64,000 nt of DNA from Rhodobacteraceae bacterium NBU2976 (GTDB lineage: Bacteria; Pseudomonadota; Alphaproteobacteria; Rhodobacterales; Rhodobacteraceae). Location: contig JALPRQ010000001.1 of NCBI GenBank assembly GCA_023630215.1, positions 310,001 to 374,000 of the forward strand, in the 5' to 3' direction. The notes beneath the pieces were generated by a model. That model saw nothing but the letters and a program-made list of their open reading frames with translations, ran no database searches and had not been told where the DNA came from. Shown piece after piece: positions 8,284 through 20,420 of this stretch. Each line of letters opens with the position of its first letter. Positions within the stretch are counted from its first letter, which is position 1. The position numbers and the translations under genes were made by a program.

Positions 8284-8964
8284 GTGGAAAAGTCGCTGAG
8301 CAACATTGAAATGTTTTCCGACCTGTCGGAGGAACAGCTGCGAGCCATTGCCGATATTTGTGATTGGTACCAGATGCCAGCTGGCCAAACAGTGATGACG
8401 GCACAGGATAAAACGGATTCGGTTTTCTTTGTGGTGAAAGGCCGCGTTGCGGTAAAAAGCTTCTCTTCAGATGGAAAAGAGGTAACCTACAATGAAATCC
8501 GGGATGGCGGACTGTTTGGAGAATTCTCAGCAATTGACGGTCAGCCGCGATCAGCCTTTGTGCAAACCATCGAAAAGAGCGTAATTGCCAGCCTGATTGG
8601 GAAACAGTTTCGTGACCTTGTATCATCCGTTCCCGGGGTCGGGTTGCGTATGGCGGAACATCTGATTGCCAAAAACCGCCAGCTTACCGAACGTATCTAT
8701 GAATTTTCGACGATGAGCGTAAAGCATCGAATTTGCGCCGAACTGATCCGTCTGGCGGAGTTTTCCGCGCCGGGACAAAACAGCGTGGCGATAAATCCTG
8801 CCCCGTCGCACTATGAACTATCGACGCGCCTGTCGACACATCGCGAGGCCGTCAGCCGCGAGATGTCAGTACTTTCGGCGGCCGGGATCGTCGAGACCGG
8901 TCGCCAAAAACTGAATATTCTGGATGTCGCGCGGCTGCGTAACCTGCTGGAAGTTGATACCTAA
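8284..8964 (+). CDS. Crp/Fnr family regulator, probable cAMP receptor protein
   Basis: A 226-residue regulator. Residues about 10-115 form a cyclic-nucleotide-binding fold with the phosphate cassette GLFGEFSAIDGQPRSA (77-92), where Glu80, Arg89 and Ser90 are the residues expected to hold cAMP. No FNR-type iron-sulfur cysteines are present. The C-terminal winged helix contains STHREAVSREMSVLSAAG, which keeps the Arg-Glu and Arg residues that read TGTGA in E. coli CRP. A perfect CRP site lies upstream, and a class III cyclase gene lies 1 kb downstream on the other strand. The start is GTG. It overlaps the convergent haloperoxidase gene by 4 nt. Confidence 0.85.
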   Translation: MEKSLSNIEMFSDLSEEQLRAIADICDWYQMPAGQTVMTAQDKTDSVFFVVKGRVAVKSFSSDGKEVTYNEIRDGGLFGEFSAIDGQPRSAFVQTIEKSVIASLIGKQFRDLVSSVPGVGLRMAEHLIAKNRQLTERIYEFSTMSVKHRICAELIRLAEFSAPGQNSVAINPAPSHYELSTRLSTHREAVSREMSVLSAAGIVETGRQKLNILDVARLRNLLEVDT

Positions 8965-9959
8965 GCCCATTCCGCCTGAGCAAGGCCGAGTTCGGTGCTG
9001 AAGTCCGCATTTGCCGACAAACGCCGGAACAGTTCAGCGGCCAATCGCATTCCCGCCATCGAGTCACTGCGATAGTGCAGGCCCAGAACCTCGCGATTGC
9101 GGGCGATGCGTTCGGCCATGTCAAAATAGGGGTTGCGGGTAATGGTTTCCGATGTGCCATATTTCACGTGTTGCGTAGTCGCGCGGGCCCCGACGACTGC
9201 AGTCATAATATGTGCAATCAAGTGCGCCTGTGTGGAATGTCCAGATGGATAGGCGGCGTGCTGCGGATTGGGGATTGCGGGCATAAGGGCCGGGCAAAGC
9301 TGGTTTGGACGCGGACGCTGGTAGTGGAATTTGAACCGCATGACAGCGCTGGTGGCGAGCGAAAGCGCCACGGCAACCAACCGCGTGGTTGCAGGGTGAG
9401 TATAGCGGTTGAAGGGCAGGATACCGGCGAAGTAATCGTCAATAGTGGGCGCTTGAGTTAGGGCTTCCTGCATAACGGCACCGCGATATTCCATCAGGGC
9501 GACGAGCTCTTCAAGCTCCTCCTGCAATGCGTCTCCGGTTGGATAGGGGCCAACGATCAGGTTGCCATCTTCGGCATTATCGGTAGGCGTCGGAACCAGC
9601 CCGGTTTGCGCGGCCAGAAAGGCGGAGGCAAAATTCGCGGGCGACCAATGTGCAACCGTGTGTTGAGGCATTGGATCGGTGAAGGTCTGGTAGATTTCAT
9701 GCAGCGGCGCGTAATGGTCGCTGTCAGAGGCTTTTACAACAGGCGTCACCGCGGGCCACTGATTGCCAGGCCACGCAGACAGACCGCCAGTATCCCCCTC
9801 AAACGCGCTATAATCAGGCGAAATGCCGATGGAAAGGAAAGAGGGCGCAGCCCCCGATGCGGTTGAAGAGTCAACCGCGTTTACAGCATTGACGGCATTC
9901 ACTGCATTGACAGCGTTCACCGCGTTAACGGCATTTTGTTTTGCGACTATGTCACTCAT
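8961..9959 (-). CDS. Vanadium-dependent haloperoxidase / PAP2-superfamily enzyme
   Basis: A 332-residue protein with all three vanadate/phosphate-site motifs of the acid phosphatase-haloperoxidase superfamily: Lys210 with RPRP (215-218), PSGH (238-241), and R-x7-H-x3-D (Arg287, His295, Asp299). The spacing and the long N-terminal part resemble bacterial vanadium haloperoxidases more than membrane PAP2 lipid phosphatases, and no transmembrane helices or signal peptide are visible. Residues 9-29 are seven tandem Asn-Ala-Val units. It is 15 nt downstream of the adenylate cyclase gene, so the two are probably one operon. Whether it oxidises halides or acts as a phosphatase cannot be decided here. 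Confidence 0.8.
   Translation of the reverse strand: MSDIVAKQNAVNAVNAVNAVNAVNAVNAVDSSTASGAAPSFLSIGISPDYSAFEGDTGGLSAWPGNQWPAVTPVVKASDSDHYAPLHEIYQTFTDPMPQHTVAHWSPANFASAFLAAQTGLVPTPTDNAEDGNLIVGPYPTGDALQEELEELVALMEYRGAVMQEALTQAPTIDDYFAGILPFNRYTHPATTRLVAVALSLATSAVMRFKFHYQRPRPNQLCPALMPAIPNPQHAAYPSGHSTQAHLIAHIMTAVVGARATTQHVKYGTSETITRNPYFDMAERIARNREVLGLHYRSDSMAGMRLAAELFRRLSANADFSTELGLAQAEWA
9873..9935 (-). repeat. Seven tandem 9-nt units encoding Asn-Ala-Val repeats
   Basis: Seven near-identical 9-nt units (plus-strand forms such as GCATTGACG, GCATTCACT, GCGTTAACG) encode NAV x7 near the N-terminus of the haloperoxidase-like protein. The units differ at synonymous positions, so the array is not brand new, but units may still be gained or lost in frame. 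Confidence 0.85.
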
Positions 9960-9974
9960 TCCCTCGTCCTCTTT

Positions 9975-11762
9975 TTAGTTTGGTAAACCGGCAGCTTCCA
10001 GATGTCCAAGATAGAGATTTCTAAAGTCATTCTCCTGAATCGGGCAGGTCGTTCGATAGTCTTTCAAATTGAAGGTTGGATAGACTTCCAACAGCGCCTT
10101 ACGGGAGGCTTCCACCTGTTTCGTGTTTCCAAGGGCTGAAGCGCAAGCAAGCGTAAGCAAGATATTTGATGCGTATTTCGGGTTTTCCGAGTGAGAGAGC
10201 TTCGCCCAGGTAAAGGCTTCCTCATATTCAGCATTGCAGTAATGAGCGAAGCACAGAAAATCGTAGAATTGATACAGTTCGTAATCGTTAGGAGATAGTT
10301 CCAGCCCATGTTTGGCATGTGCCACCGCTTCTGCACCCTTGCCCTGATAAGCGAGGGTGGCGCTGGACAATATCCAGACGATGGCATGGCTGGGCCCAAC
10401 CTGACGGGCACGGTCATAATAGACCATTGCCGTTGTGTAGTCGCGTTCCAGATAGGACTTCACATGACCATAGGCGGCCAGCGCAAGCGGGTTCTGACGG
10501 TCCAGATTGACCGCACGAGATGCAAGATCACGCACAGCGTCGATGTCTTTTTGCCGATCTTCAGTCCAGTTCTGACCCAGCCGGATGGTATGCCACCGCA
10601 CTGCCCAAGCAATCGGCAGCACGAAATCCGGGTCCAGCTCCATCGCGCGATCAAGCTGCTCCTTCGCTTTTTGGAACTCCTCACGGTTGAGCGTCCGCAT
10701 CAGGTCCAACGCCCTGAGCGTGCATTGATAGGCTGTGAAATTGCCTGCCGGTTTGCGCAACGCGCCCTCCAGTTCAAGTGCGCGGACATTGGGTGCCACG
10801 CGAGAAACGATTTTGCGAACAATATTGTCCTGAATGGCGAATAGCTCTCTGTGTGGAAACTCACATTTCTCGCCGAATATCGTCTCTCCGGTTTGTGCAT
10901 CTTCGAAAGATACCGAAAGCCGCACGATTTCACCGACAGATCGGATCGAACCCTGCAGAATATAACGCACGGACAAAAGTCGCGCCGCATCGCGGGGATC
11001 GATAGTTTTCTTGGCGAACGCGACAGTAGAACCACGGGAAATGACGTGGAGTTCCTTCAGACCTGAAAGCGAAAAGATGATGTCGTCTATCACCCCTTCC
11101 GCAAAATAGTCATATTCGTCGTTATTGGTCAGGTTTCGAAATGGCAAGACGGCGATGCTGGGCAACTCGCTGCCGCTGTCACGCCTCACGGGATCAGCAT
11201 CTGCGAAAATGACCTCGTAAGTTGGGACGGTCTGTTCAAGGTTCTTAAAGGATAACGTGCCAAGAAAACGGAACTCGGCGGGGTTCGCCTCTAGCTGTTC
11301 ATGGACTGCGCTTGTCAGAAGTATCCCGTCTGCCTGCGCGCGTTCCTGCAGGCGTTTTGCGGTGTTGACGCCGTCACCATAGACTTCGGCATTATCGTGG
11401 ATCACGTCGCAGTAATGCAAACCGAACCGCATTGATATGCCGGGCCAGCGCGGCGAGGTTTTGGCACGGTCGATCAGGATAGCGGCTCGAACAGCCTGCG
11501 CCCACGCCAAGGCACAGGACGGTTGCTCGAAGCTGATCAGACAACCATCCCCCAACAGTCGCATGATGCGGGCGTTGTGATCCTTACCCAGCGGTTTCAA
11601 ACAGCTTTCGGTAAAATCCATCCACATAGTGTGCGTTTGCGACTCGTTCCGCGCAGTTAGCGCTGAGTAGCCGACCATATCCGCGAACACTACGCAGATA
11701 GGGATATCCTGATGCACACTGTCCAATTCCAGTTTCCTGTCTCGGTTGGGCGCACAACCCAA
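9975..11762 (-). CDS. Class III adenylate/guanylate cyclase with TolB-like and TPR regions
   Basis: Multi-domain protein of up to 595 residues. Residues about 22-185 form a class III cyclase domain with metal-binding Asp28 (VVFADMVGYSA) and Asp72 (LLGDGCLISF) and the AEVYGDGVNTAKRLQERAQ helix. Residues about 203-330 (PSIAVLPFRNLTNNDEYDYF onward) resemble the TolB/FlgO N-terminal-like domain common in such cyclases, and the rest (about 350-595) looks like TPR repeats. No membrane helix is seen, so it is probably cytoplasmic. The start is uncertain: the longest frame uses TTG 11762, but an inner TTG twelve codons on has a better ribosome-binding site (CAGGAAA). It leads the haloperoxidase gene in a likely operon. 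Confidence 0.85.
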   Translation of the reverse strand: MGCAPNRDRKLELDSVHQDIPICVVFADMVGYSALTARNESQTHTMWMDFTESCLKPLGKDHNARIMRLLGDGCLISFEQPSCALAWAQAVRAAILIDRAKTSPRWPGISMRFGLHYCDVIHDNAEVYGDGVNTAKRLQERAQADGILLTSAVHEQLEANPAEFRFLGTLSFKNLEQTVPTYEVIFADADPVRRDSGSELPSIAVLPFRNLTNNDEYDYFAEGVIDDIIFSLSGLKELHVISRGSTVAFAKKTIDPRDAARLLSVRYILQGSIRSVGEIVRLSVSFEDAQTGETIFGEKCEFPHRELFAIQDNIVRKIVSRVAPNVRALELEGALRKPAGNFTAYQCTLRALDLMRTLNREEFQKAKEQLDRAMELDPDFVLPIAWAVRWHTIRLGQNWTEDRQKDIDAVRDLASRAVNLDRQNPLALAAYGHVKSYLERDYTTAMVYYDRARQVGPSHAIVWILSSATLAYQGKGAEAVAHAKHGLELSPNDYELYQFYDFLCFAHYCNAEYEEAFTWAKLSHSENPKYASNILLTLACASALGNTKQVEASRKALLEVYPTFNLKDYRTTCPIQENDFRNLYLGHLEAAGLPN

Positions 11763-11861
11763 CCCCCGACGTCACCGCCGACCGTCTGTGAGGTTTACCA
11801 CATTTCACCAAGCGTTTACTAATTACAAAAGCGAAGGTTCAGAATTTGCGAGGGCTAGTCA

Positions 11862-15115
<3,254 letters not shown>

Positions 15116-15277
15116 TCACGCAGAATGTACCAAGGTTGCAATAATGTCACGCCAAACGCTGCGTCAGTATAATCAACCATTCGTTGTGCGAAAAGGCTTT
15201 GAGAGAGCCGCAAACATTATGCTAGCGTTCGCTCGCCGAATGACGGCGCGGGAGACAAAAAAGGAGGCACGTGAAAG

Positions 15278-15532
15278 ATGCTGTATTTCTTGGGACTTAG
15301 CCTATTGGGCGGAATTCTCGCTGGAATAATGGTACCCCCCATTGGCGAAGGCTATACGTTCGGGCGGATCGGAAACGCGATCACCGGATTTCTGGGTGGT
15401 GCAGTGGCATTTGTTATCACCGGATTGGCCCTCGGCGGAACCAATCTGATTGTTGCGCTGGTGACCGGATTTCTGGGCGGTGCAATTGTCCGTGTTGGGC
15501 TGTCCGTTTTCAACAAACGCGGTGACGGCTGA
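15278..15532 (+). CDS. Small membrane protein, GlsB/YeaQ/YmgE-like
   Basis: An 84-residue glycine-rich hydrophobic protein with three predicted membrane segments. It resembles the transglycosylase-associated (YeaQ/YmgE) family of stress-linked small membrane proteins, whose biochemical role is unclear. The sequence contains an internal duplication: ITGFLGGAV and VTGFLGGAI, 27 residues apart, encoded by nearly identical 22-nt stretches (15383-15404 and 15464-15485). A strong AAAGGAGG site lies 11 nt before the ATG. It converges with dapB. Confidence 0.7.
   Translation: MLYFLGLSLLGGILAGIMVPPIGEGYTFGRIGNAITGFLGGAVAFVITGLALGGTNLIVALVTGFLGGAIVRVGLSVFNKRGDG
15383..15485 (+). repeat. Internal direct repeat of 22 nt, 81 bp apart
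   Basis: ACCGGATTTCTGGG followed by a variable base and GGTGCA occurs at 15383-15404 and again at 15464-15485, one mismatch in 22 nt. The 81-bp offset is 27 codons, so the small membrane protein contains a duplicated helix-turn unit. Confidence 0.7.
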
Positions 15533-15550
15533 TCACCCGCCGGGGTTGGG

Positions 15551-16363
15551 TTAATCCAGCCCCAGCACATCAATCATGTCGTATGCACCGGGTTTCTTGT
15601 CTTGACCCCACAATGCCGCCTTGACCGCACCGCGTGCAAATAGCAGGCGGTCGTCTGCTTTGTGGGAGAGGATCAGACGTTCACCGTCTCCTGCAAAAAC
15701 AACATCATGTTCACCGATAACAGACCCACCACGAATGGCATGAAAGCCAATCGCACCAGCGGTTCGAGCGCCAGTTATGCCATCGCGCGCACGATCTTCG
15801 ACATCAGATAACGATACGTTGCGACCGGATGCGGCGGCTTCACCCAGCATAAGGGCCGTACCGGATGGCGCATCCTTCTTGTGGCGATGATGGGCTTCGA
15901 TGATTTCAATGTCGTAATCTGTGCCCAGCGCGGCCGCGACTTTACGGGTAAGAACCGTCAACAAGTTTACGCCCAACGAAAAATTGCCGGCCCGGATAAT
16001 AACGGCATGTCGTGCGGCAGGTGAAAGCGATTTTAGATCAGCAGTGCTGAAACCGGTTGTCCCGATCACATGAACGATACGGGCTTGTGCAGCAAGTTCA
16101 GCATTTCCAAGCGTTGCCGAAGGTGACGTGAAATCCAACAACGCATGTGTATGGGCGATCACTTCCAAAGGATCATCAAGTACCATGATGCCATTCGGAC
16201 CACCGCCCAGACATTCACCCAGATCGCGTCCGACCCAGTCATGCCCGGGACGAACGGTTGCCCCGCTGATGTGGGTCAAGGGGTTGTCCATCACCGCACG
16301 AGCCAACATCTGCCCCATCCGGCCGGCAACGCCGGCAATCGCCATCCCGATTGAATCTGTCAT
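15551..16363 (-). CDS. dapB: 4-hydroxy-tetrahydrodipicolinate reductase
   Basis: Second dedicated step of the diaminopimelate/lysine pathway, using NAD(P)H. The 270-residue product shows the nucleotide loop AGVAGRMGQ (9-17), the catalytic segment [16 protein letters not shown], and [19 protein letters not shown], all diagnostic. The gene is divergent from rbfA, with 93 nt between start codons. The window also carries asd (55 kb), which makes the aspartate semialdehyde that feeds this pathway. Confidence 0.96.
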   Translation of the reverse strand: MTDSIGMAIAGVAGRMGQMLARAVMDNPLTHISGATVRPGHDWVGRDLGECLGGGPNGIMVLDDPLEVIAHTHALLDFTSPSATLGNAELAAQARIVHVIGTTGFSTADLKSLSPAARHAVIIRAGNFSLGVNLLTVLTRKVAAALGTDYDIEIIEAHHRHKKDAPSGTALMLGEAAASGRNVSLSDVEDRARDGITGARTAGAIGFHAIRGGSVIGEHDVVFAGDGERLILSHKADDRLLFARGAVKAALWGQDKKPGAYDMIDVLGLD

Positions 16364-16456
16364 TTCTTTCCCCTTTGGGTCGGGTTTAGCGCTGAAATTT
16401 AATGTTGCAAAGGGGGGATGGCTTGACTTCGCCTGATGGCGGGGGGATTACGGGCC

Positions 16457-16855
16457 ATGGCCAAGGAAAATCTTCATCAGGGCAAAGGTCCAACACAGCG
16501 TCAGCTTCGCGTCGGCGAACTTATTCGGCGTGCGCTTGCGGATGCGCTTATGCGAGGCGATATCCATGATGAGGAGTTGGCCCATGTAAGCGTAACGGTT
16601 GGCGAGGTTCGGACCTCTCCCGATTTGCGTCATGCGACGGTCTTTGTGCTGCCGTTAGGAGGCGTGAACACAGACGCGGTAATCACTGCCCTTAACCGCA
16701 ACAAAAGCGAGCTGCGCCGTGTGGTGAACAAGGCGGTGTCGTTGAAATACTCACCCGATTTGCGATTTGTCGCAGATACCAGTTTTGATCAGATGGATGA
16801 GACCCGTCGGTTGTTGGCCGACGAGAAAGTCCGTCGTGATCTGGACCACGACTAA
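16457..16855 (+). CDS. rbfA: 30S ribosome-binding factor RbfA
   Basis: Ribosome maturation factor that binds the 30S subunit and is needed for 16S rRNA 5'-end processing and cold adaptation. The 132-residue sequence has the KH-like core with RVGELIRRALADAL, VSVTVGEVRTSPDLRHATVFV and YSPDLRFVADTSFDQMDETRRL. ATG 16457 is chosen over an earlier in-frame start because the family match begins there. In many Rhodobacterales rbfA is followed directly by truB; here a sulfotransferase-like gene lies between them. Confidence 0.93.
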   Translation: MAKENLHQGKGPTQRQLRVGELIRRALADALMRGDIHDEELAHVSVTVGEVRTSPDLRHATVFVLPLGGVNTDAVITALNRNKSELRRVVNKAVSLKYSPDLRFVADTSFDQMDETRRLLADEKVRRDLDHD

Positions 16856-16860
16856 ATGTG

Positions 16861-18348
16861 ATGCGGTGGTTCCGGAAAAAACCGGTAGAGGACGTGGGGC
16901 GAACCTCTGCCGAACGATTGCGAAAATTGCGTCGGGCAGAGGTATATTACCTGCCCATAACAAAATGCGGCAGCACTTACCTCAAAAACCTGTTCTATTA
17001 TCTGGATAACGGTGCTGAACATCCTGGTGGACCGGATATTCACAACTTTCCCAGCGCCCTGATCCGCGCCGATTCAGACGAAGACGAGAAAGTTCGTCAA
17101 AGTGGACACGCGTTTACCGTTTTGCGCGACCCGGTTGACCGTTTCGTGTCTCTGTATTTCGATAAAATCTGGCGCGATGGCCCACGGAACATGCCGGACC
17201 TTCGCCTAAAGCTAAAAGACACCATTGGTCTTAGGCTTGACCGCGATCTTACGGTGGACGAACACCGCGAAAATTGTCGCAAGCTGATCGATTGGCTTGA
17301 ACGGAATTTGAATTTCGAAACCGACGAAGCCGTCAACGCGCATTGGCGGCGCCAAGCCAGTCGGTTGAAACGCGTAAAAGATCTGGATTTAACCTGTCTG
17401 ACACTAGACGGGTTAGACTGGCAGCTACCTTTGCTTCTTGGTGATGTGCTTCCCGATATTCGTGATGCTATGGCTGCTGTAAAAGAGAAAAACCGAATCC
17501 CCAAGCCATTCTCGCGACAAGAACTTCTGGACGAGGCGCTGATCGCAAAGATTGAACATATCTATAAACGGGACGTCGTTTTGTATCAGGAGGCAAGCCG
17601 ACATTGGCAGTCCGCCAAACCCGATACGGACGCCGCTGATGAAACGTTGTTGAAAGTGATCTCGGCAGGTCAACTGCCAATCTACTACGTCGCCACGTTA
17701 AAGGTCGGGTGTACCTATCTAAAGAACCTTTTCTACTGTCTTGAACATGGCCGTGTGTATGATGATCCATCATTTATTCATGGACAGAACGCCGGATCGC
17801 GGGCGTATATCGCCAGGGAAAATCCCCAAAACGATATCCGCTTTTTCGTTGTGCGTGATCCCGTCGATCGTTTTTTGTCATTATATTTTGACAAGGTGAT
17901 TGGGACGGGACCACAAGCCTTTGACTGGATTGGGAAGCAATTGGCGGTAAAGCGTGGGTTCGTGTTTGAGCCGAAAACGCTTGGGGATCACCGGACGAAC
18001 CTGAATTCGCTGATTGGCTACTTGAAGCAGAGGATTGAGAAATTCCCGCCTTCGGACCTTAACCCACATTGGCGGCCACAAATCGAAGTGGCAAAGAAAG
18101 TCGAAGGGTTCGGTTTCGAAGCCCTACTGTTAGAACGTTTGGATGACCAGTTAACCGCACTCGCAGCGGACAGAATACCGGACATCACAGCGGCCATGGA
18201 TCTGGTCAGAGCGCGTAACCAAAGCAACTGGACAATCCCGCGCGACGAGGTCATGACGCCCACCCTGACAGAACGCGTTGAAGCGCTTTACGCAGAAGAT
18301 GTCGCGCTCTATCGCCGAGTGAAAGAGAGTTGGGATGGCAAGACGTAA
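16861..18348 (+). CDS. Tandem two-domain sulfotransferase-like protein
   Basis: A 495-residue protein made of two homologous halves (about 27-250 and 272-495). Each half starts with a PAPS 5'-phosphosulfate-loop-like motif ([35 protein letters not shown]) and has the 3'-phosphate motif RDPVDRF(V/L)SLYFDK, the pattern of the sulfotransferase-2/Stf family that sulfates carbohydrates. Each half also ends in a matching LDxQL...LY.RDVxLY segment, so the gene arose by internal duplication. The second loop has Gly-Cys-Thr in place of Gly-Ser-Thr. It sits between rbfA and truB, overlapping truB by 14 nt. The substrate is unknown; a surface polysaccharide is likely. Confidence 0.75.
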   Translation: MRWFRKKPVEDVGRTSAERLRKLRRAEVYYLPITKCGSTYLKNLFYYLDNGAEHPGGPDIHNFPSALIRADSDEDEKVRQSGHAFTVLRDPVDRFVSLYFDKIWRDGPRNMPDLRLKLKDTIGLRLDRDLTVDEHRENCRKLIDWLERNLNFETDEAVNAHWRRQASRLKRVKDLDLTCLTLDGLDWQLPLLLGDVLPDIRDAMAAVKEKNRIPKPFSRQELLDEALIAKIEHIYKRDVVLYQEASRHWQSAKPDTDAADETLLKVISAGQLPIYYVATLKVGCTYLKNLFYCLEHGRVYDDPSFIHGQNAGSRAYIARENPQNDIRFFVVRDPVDRFLSLYFDKVIGTGPQAFDWIGKQLAVKRGFVFEPKTLGDHRTNLNSLIGYLKQRIEKFPPSDLNPHWRPQIEVAKKVEGFGFEALLLERLDDQLTALAADRIPDITAAMDLVRARNQSNWTIPRDEVMTPTLTERVEALYAEDVALYRRVKESWDGKT

Positions 18349-19240
18349 AAAGGGCCGCGCAGTGCATGGCTGGCTTGTGGTGGATAAGCCGCTGGGGATG
18401 ACCTCATCCGCTGTGGTGAACAAGGCGAAATGGGCGTTTGATGCGCAAAAGGCGGGGCATGCGGGGACGCTGGACCCGGAAGCCACCGGCGTATTGGCGA
18501 TTGCGTTTGGCGAGGCAACGAAAACGGTCCCTTACGTCACGGATTCGATGAAATGCTACCGGTTTACGGTGCGGCTGGGTCAGGCGACGAATACGGATGA
18601 TGGCGAGGGGGAGGTGATCGCGGAAAGTGATGCGCGCCCCTCGGCAGATGATATTCGCGGGGCTCTGGGTGCGTTTACCGGCGATATCATGCAGGTTCCC
18701 CCGCAGTTTTCCGCCGTAAAAGTTGACGGTGAACGCGCTTACAAACTGGCACGCGATGGCGAGACGATGGTGCTGTCTGCGCGGCCATTATTCGTGGAAT
18801 CGCTGGAGTTGATCGACATGCCGGACGCGGACCACGCGGTGCTGGAAATGGTCTGCGGGAAGGGTGGGTATGTGCGCTCGATTGCCCGTGATCTGGGTCA
18901 GGCGCTGGGCTGTTTTGGCCATGTCGTGGCGTTGCGCCGCGTCTGGGCCGGGCCTTTTGAATTGGCGGATGCGGTGGATTTTGCGCTGCTGGACAAACTC
19001 GCCAAAGACCCGTCGCTGGAAGAACATTTGCTGCCGTTGGAGGCAGGTGTCCACGACCTGCCGGAACTCCACTGCACGCCAGAGGGCGCGGCGAAACTGC
19101 GCAACGGCAACCCCGGTATCGTGATCGCGGCGGATGTTGAGTATGGCGAGGAATGCTGGGCCTCGTATGACGGGGAACCGGTGGCGATTGGCGTTTACAA
19201 GGCCGGGGAACTGCATCCGAACAGGGTGTTTGTGCTATGA
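18335..19240 (+). CDS. truB: tRNA pseudouridine(55) synthase TruB
   Basis: Makes pseudouridine at position 55 of tRNA. The 301-residue protein has the catalytic Asp47 in [13 protein letters not shown], the KPLGMTSS start motif and the [12 protein letters not shown] motif. The start overlaps the preceding sulfotransferase gene by 14 nt and the stop overlaps the next start (ATGA), so translation is coupled through truB to the acetyltransferase gene. Confidence 0.96.
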   Translation: MARRKKGRAVHGWLVVDKPLGMTSSAVVNKAKWAFDAQKAGHAGTLDPEATGVLAIAFGEATKTVPYVTDSMKCYRFTVRLGQATNTDDGEGEVIAESDARPSADDIRGALGAFTGDIMQVPPQFSAVKVDGERAYKLARDGETMVLSARPLFVESLELIDMPDADHAVLEMVCGKGGYVRSIARDLGQALGCFGHVVALRRVWAGPFELADAVDFALLDKLAKDPSLEEHLLPLEAGVHDLPELHCTPEGAAKLRNGNPGIVIAADVEYGEECWASYDGEPVAIGVYKAGELHPNRVFVL

Positions 19241-19920
19241 CGTATCGGAATGAATTGGGTCAGCCGATTGGCGCGCCAGTGGACTGGACGCCTGTCGAGC
19301 CACCCGCAAGGGTGGTGTTGAAGGGGCAATATTGCACCGTCGCGCCGCTGTCTGTGGACCACGCGGCGGATTTGTATGACGCGTTTAGCGCGGATGAGAC
19401 CGGGGGCATCTGGACCTATCTGTTCAGCAGTCCACCGGCAAGCGCCGAGGCTTTTGCGCAAGACCTGAGCGCCGCCGCGAAAAGCACTGATCCGATGTGG
19501 TTTACGGTACTGGTGGATGGCAAGGCTGTTGGCATGGCCTCCCTGATGCGGATCGACCCTGCGCACGGCGTGATCGAGGTCGGGGGAATCAATTTCTCCC
19601 CCGCGCTGCAACGGACAGTGGCTTCGACTGAGGCGATGTATCTGATGATGCGCCACGCATTTGATAGTGGTTATCGACGCTATGAATGGAAGTGTAACGA
19701 CAAGAATGAACCGTCGAAGCGGGCGGCCTTGCGGTTGGGATTCACGTATGAGGGGACGTTCCGCCAACATATGGTGGTGAAGGGCCGCAACCGCGACACG
19801 GCATGGTTTTCACTGCTGGACAGCGAATGGCCGGCGGTGCGGGCGCGGTTTGAACGGTGGCTCTCGCCAGACAATTTCGTTGATGGCCAGCAGGTCAAAA
19901 GTCTGGAGTCGTTCGGGTGA
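19237..19920 (+). CDS. GNAT family N-acetyltransferase (RimJ/RimL-like)
   Basis: A 227-residue acetyltransferase-fold protein. The RimJ/RimL-type end is visible in [60 protein letters not shown], where the [13 protein letters not shown] segment is the acetyl-CoA-binding region. Members acetylate ribosomal proteins, amino acids or antibiotics; the substrate here is unknown. It overlaps truB by 4 nt upstream and the DUF1643 gene by 4 nt downstream, so the three genes form one translationally coupled unit. Confidence 0.85.
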   Translation: MTYRNELGQPIGAPVDWTPVEPPARVVLKGQYCTVAPLSVDHAADLYDAFSADETGGIWTYLFSSPPASAEAFAQDLSAAAKSTDPMWFTVLVDGKAVGMASLMRIDPAHGVIEVGGINFSPALQRTVASTEAMYLMMRHAFDSGYRRYEWKCNDKNEPSKRAALRLGFTYEGTFRQHMVVKGRNRDTAWFSLLDSEWPAVRARFERWLSPDNFVDGQQVKSLESFG

Positions 19921-20420
19921 TCACGCGGGAGTTCCAGAAGGGCGACGCGCATTCGGTGGCGACCTATTCGGACTGCGAACGCTATCGCTATGCCCTGACC
20001 CGCGTCTGGAGCGACGGGCAGCGGGTGCTGTTTGTGATGCTGAATCCGTCGACAGCGACGGAAATGCAGAACGACCCCACCGTGGAACGCTGCGAACGCC
20101 GCGCACGGGCGCTAGGGTTCGGGGCGTTTCGGGTGTGTAATATTTTTGCTTATCGGGCGACGGACCCGCGGGATATGCGGGCACAGGCGGATCCGGTTGG
20201 GCCGATGAATGATGCGGCGATCCGCGAGGGTGTCGATTGGGCTGACGAGGTGGTGGCCGCATGGGGCACGCACGGCGAACATTTAGGCCGTGGTCCGGCG
20301 GTAGAATCCTTGCTACGCGACGCCGGGGCCGCGCCGAAACATCTGGGCCTGTCAAAGGCGGGGCATCCGAAGCATCCGCTGTACATCGGATATAATGTGC
20401 AGCCGGAGGAGTGGTCCTAG
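19917..20420 (+). CDS. DUF1643 family protein
   Basis: A 167-residue protein with the DUF1643 hallmarks VLFVMLNPSTATEMQNDPTVERC, FRVCNIFAYRATDP and a C-terminal GHPKHPLYI. The function of the family is not established. It starts with GTG, overlapping the acetyltransferase stop, and its end overlaps the convergent AbrB gene by 4 nt. Rich in Cys, Arg and Asp in the conserved core, with no membrane segment or signal peptide. Confidence 0.85.
   Translation: MITREFQKGDAHSVATYSDCERYRYALTRVWSDGQRVLFVMLNPSTATEMQNDPTVERCERRARALGFGAFRVCNIFAYRATDPRDMRAQADPVGPMNDAAIREGVDWADEVVAAWGTHGEHLGRGPAVESLLRDAGAAPKHLGLSKAGHPKHPLYIGYNVQPEEWS

Noticed and set aside
9873-9935. Tandem 9-nt repeats considered as a CRISPR array
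   Set aside because: Units are contiguous without spacers, are in frame and encode NAV repeats.
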